Of a stretch of 22,984 nucleotides of DNA, positions 21,989 through 22,984 are shown piece by piece; within the stretch, counting starts at the first letter, position 1, and each line of letters starts with the position of its first letter. This stretch comes from Caulobacteraceae bacterium (GTDB lineage: Bacteria > Pseudomonadota > Alphaproteobacteria > Caulobacterales > Caulobacteraceae). The position numbers and the translations under genes are program-made. The stretch spans positions 1-22,984 of the forward strand of contig CANGRP010000006.1 in assembly GCA_947456005.1 (NCBI GenBank). Reading direction: 5' to 3'. The notes beneath the pieces were generated by a model. That model did no database searches, was not told the DNA's origin, and saw only the letters and a list, made by a program, of their open reading frames with translations.

Positions 21989-22636
21989 CTAGGCCTCGGC
22001 GGCGAGGGTGCGGAGCGCGCGCTCAAAGGCGTCCGCCGGGTGGCCCCCGGAGATGACATACGTGTCGTTGATGATCAGGGTCGGGACCGAACTGATCCCC
22101 GCCTCGTACCACTGACGCTCCAGGGACCGGACATGTTCGGCGAAGCGACCCGAGGCCAGAATCTCGCGAGCGGCGTCGGGATCGAGGCCCGCCCGCCCGG
22201 CCGCCGCCGCAAGGACCTCGGGGTCGCCGGGGTTCTCACCCCAGGTGAAATAGGCCTCGAACAGCGCGTGCTTGAGGGGCAGCTGGCGCCCCATCAACCC
22301 TGCCCAGTGCAGCAGCCTGTGGGCGTCAAAGGTGTTGTAGATCCGGCTTTCAGGGGTGGTGGCGATGGTGAAGCCCACCTCGGCGGCGCGGGCCCGGATC
22401 TGCTCCCGGTTCGCCGCAGACTGCTCCGGCGTAGCGCCGTACTTCTGGAACACGTGTTCCGTCAGGTTCTGCCCCCCGGGCGGCATGTCGGGATTGAGCT
22501 CGAAGGGCTGGAGGATGATCGTCGCCTCGACGAGGTCGCCCACACGCGCCAGGGCTTCCTCGAGCCCGGCCAGTCCAATGATGCACCAGGGACAGGCTAC
22601 GTCAGAGACGAAGTCGATCTTCATGGGCTTGGTCAT
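21989..22636 (-). CDS. DsbA-family oxidoreductase, FrnE-like
   Basis: 215 residues from ATG 22636 (GGGAGG 7 nt upstream). Begins KIDFVSDVACPWCIIGLAGLE with redox motif CPWC (15-18), and ends with cis-Pro segment SVPTLIINDTYVISGGHPADAFERAL, the layout of FrnE/2-hydroxychromene-2-carboxylate isomerase-like thioredoxin-fold proteins. The helical insert between the two (about 60-175) includes NTFDAHRLLHWAG and RSLERQWYEAGIS. There is no signal peptide, so it acts in the cytoplasm, as FrnE-type proteins do, in disulfide handling or as a glutathione-linked isomerase. FrnE itself was named from polyketide biosynthesis in Streptomyces; the role here is open. It is preceded by a palindrome/promoter element at 22679-22711. 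Confidence 0.9.
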   Translation of the reverse strand: MTKPMKIDFVSDVACPWCIIGLAGLEEALARVGDLVEATIILQPFELNPDMPPGGQNLTEHVFQKYGATPEQSAANREQIRARAAEVGFTIATTPESRIYNTFDAHRLLHWAGLMGRQLPLKHALFEAYFTWGENPGDPEVLAAAAGRAGLDPDAAREILASGRFAEHVRSLERQWYEAGISSVPTLIINDTYVISGGHPADAFERALRTLAAEA

Positions 22637-22678
22637 GCCGTCGCCTCCCCGGCGGTGGAGTCCCCGGATGTCTGCCCA

Positions 22679-22711
22679 GAGATAGCCGAGCCGCCAGGAA
22701 TTCCAATTCCT
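22679..22711 (-). promoter_or_regulatory. Possible promoter with palindromic operator upstream of the dsbA-like gene
   Basis: Palindrome AGGAATT-CC-AATTCCT (22696-22711), two perfect 7-bp arms, in an otherwise G+C-rich gap. On the minus strand a TTGGAAT (22706-22700) inside it is followed after 13 bp by GCTATCTC (22686-22679), 7 of 8 to the Caulobacter -10 consensus GCTANAWC. A repressor bound to the palindrome would cover the -35. Could instead be a short terminator of the upstream gene. Confidence 0.35.
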
Positions 22712-22718
22712 TCTACGC

Positions 22719-22984
22719 CTATTTCAGCGACGCCATGACCGCCGCGTTCGGCGCGATCCTGTTCGCCACGAGGCCCTGCCAGGCGGCGATAACCGCATTC
22801 GCTCCACGTTCGTGGCGGATTTCCAGCGCGCCCTTCAGCTCCAGGGACATGCGGGCGAACTCCGCCTGGGCGCGGCGCATGATCTCGCCCGGACCCCAGT
22901 CGACGTCGCGCTTTGCGAACTGGGCTGGCGCGAAGAAGAAGGCGTGGGGCGTGGCGGAGGTCTCGGGCCGATAGCGGCCGGCGC
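22719..22984 (-). CDS. DUF2855-like protein, C-terminal fragment (5' end outside window)
   Basis: The minus-strand frame is open from the window edge to TAG at 22719-22721, giving 87 residues with G/C-biased third positions. The sequence holds TPHAFFFAPAQFAKRDVDWGP, EFARMSLELKGALEIRHERG and ends IAPNAAVMASLK. The FFAPAQ..KR..DWGP pattern with a helical tail ending in a short MASLK resembles, as I recall it, the C-terminus of DUF2855 (PF11017) proteins, which are related to NAD(P)-dependent dehydrogenase-like folds and have no settled function. Family call is tentative, but the coding call is strong. It ends 82 nt before the DsbA-like start on the same strand. The opposite-strand reading in this area is a shadow. 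Confidence 0.65.
   Translation of the reverse strand, partial: AGRYRPETSATPHAFFFAPAQFAKRDVDWGPGEIMRRAQAEFARMSLELKGALEIRHERGANAVIAAWQGLVANRIAPNAAVMASLK

Overview
The window is about 23 kb of G+C-rich bacterial chromosome with strongly G/C-biased third codon positions and dense, often overlapping genes. The gene set points to an alphaproteobacterium, most likely a Caulobacterales-type organism (Phenylobacterium/Caulobacter-like): TonB-dependent receptors with a paired lipoprotein, acyl-CoA dehydrogenase pairs, TTGAC-type -35 boxes and a compact chromosomal VirB cluster. The taxonomic call is inference; there is no rRNA or other marker gene here. I see no tRNA, rRNA, CRISPR array or insertion sequence.

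Layout. (1) 1-3637, plus strand: the 3' part of a DHA2/EmrB-type exporter, a spinster-like MFS transporter, then a small membrane protein translationally coupled to a fatty-acid-desaturase-type di-iron membrane enzyme. (2) 3634-5952, minus strand: a three-gene operon of a GFA/CENP-V-type zinc protein, a full-length acyl-CoA dehydrogenase and an unusually short acyl-CoA dehydrogenase partner. (3) 6326-10683, plus strand: a Pho-box-like site, a secreted/surface lipoprotein with a repetitive beta-rich body, and an 875-residue TonB-dependent receptor. (4) 10725-18339, minus strand: a type IV secretion operon virB1-B2-B3-B4-B6-B9-B10-B11 with start/stop overlaps at nearly every junction, and a second Pho-box-like site at its head. 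VirB5, VirB7, VirB8 and VirD4 are not in the cluster. (5) 18408-19157, plus strand: an enoyl-CoA hydratase-family enzyme. (6) 19178-22984, minus strand: two mutually related proteins of a poorly characterised lipocalin/AttH-like family (DUF7064/DUF7065 type, by recollection) flanking an SRPBCC protein, preceded by a FrnE-like DsbA-family oxidoreductase and a 5'-truncated DUF2855-like gene.

How it may work together. Flanking regions 1, 2, 5 and 6 look like lipid or hydrophobic acyl-CoA metabolism with membrane export. The most interesting part is the middle. Two sites that each match 13 of 14 bases of the PhoB half-site pair (CTGTCAT-N4-CTGTCAT) sit in the two control regions of convergent transcription units: lipoprotein + TonB receptor on one side, and the VirB apparatus on the other. 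This suggests one phosphate-starvation module that couples outer-membrane uptake to a reduced type IV secretion machine lacking the coupling protein. Candidate roles are nucleic-acid or organophosphate scavenging (ComB-like DNA import) or effector release under phosphate limitation. The regulation is inferred from sequence sites only.
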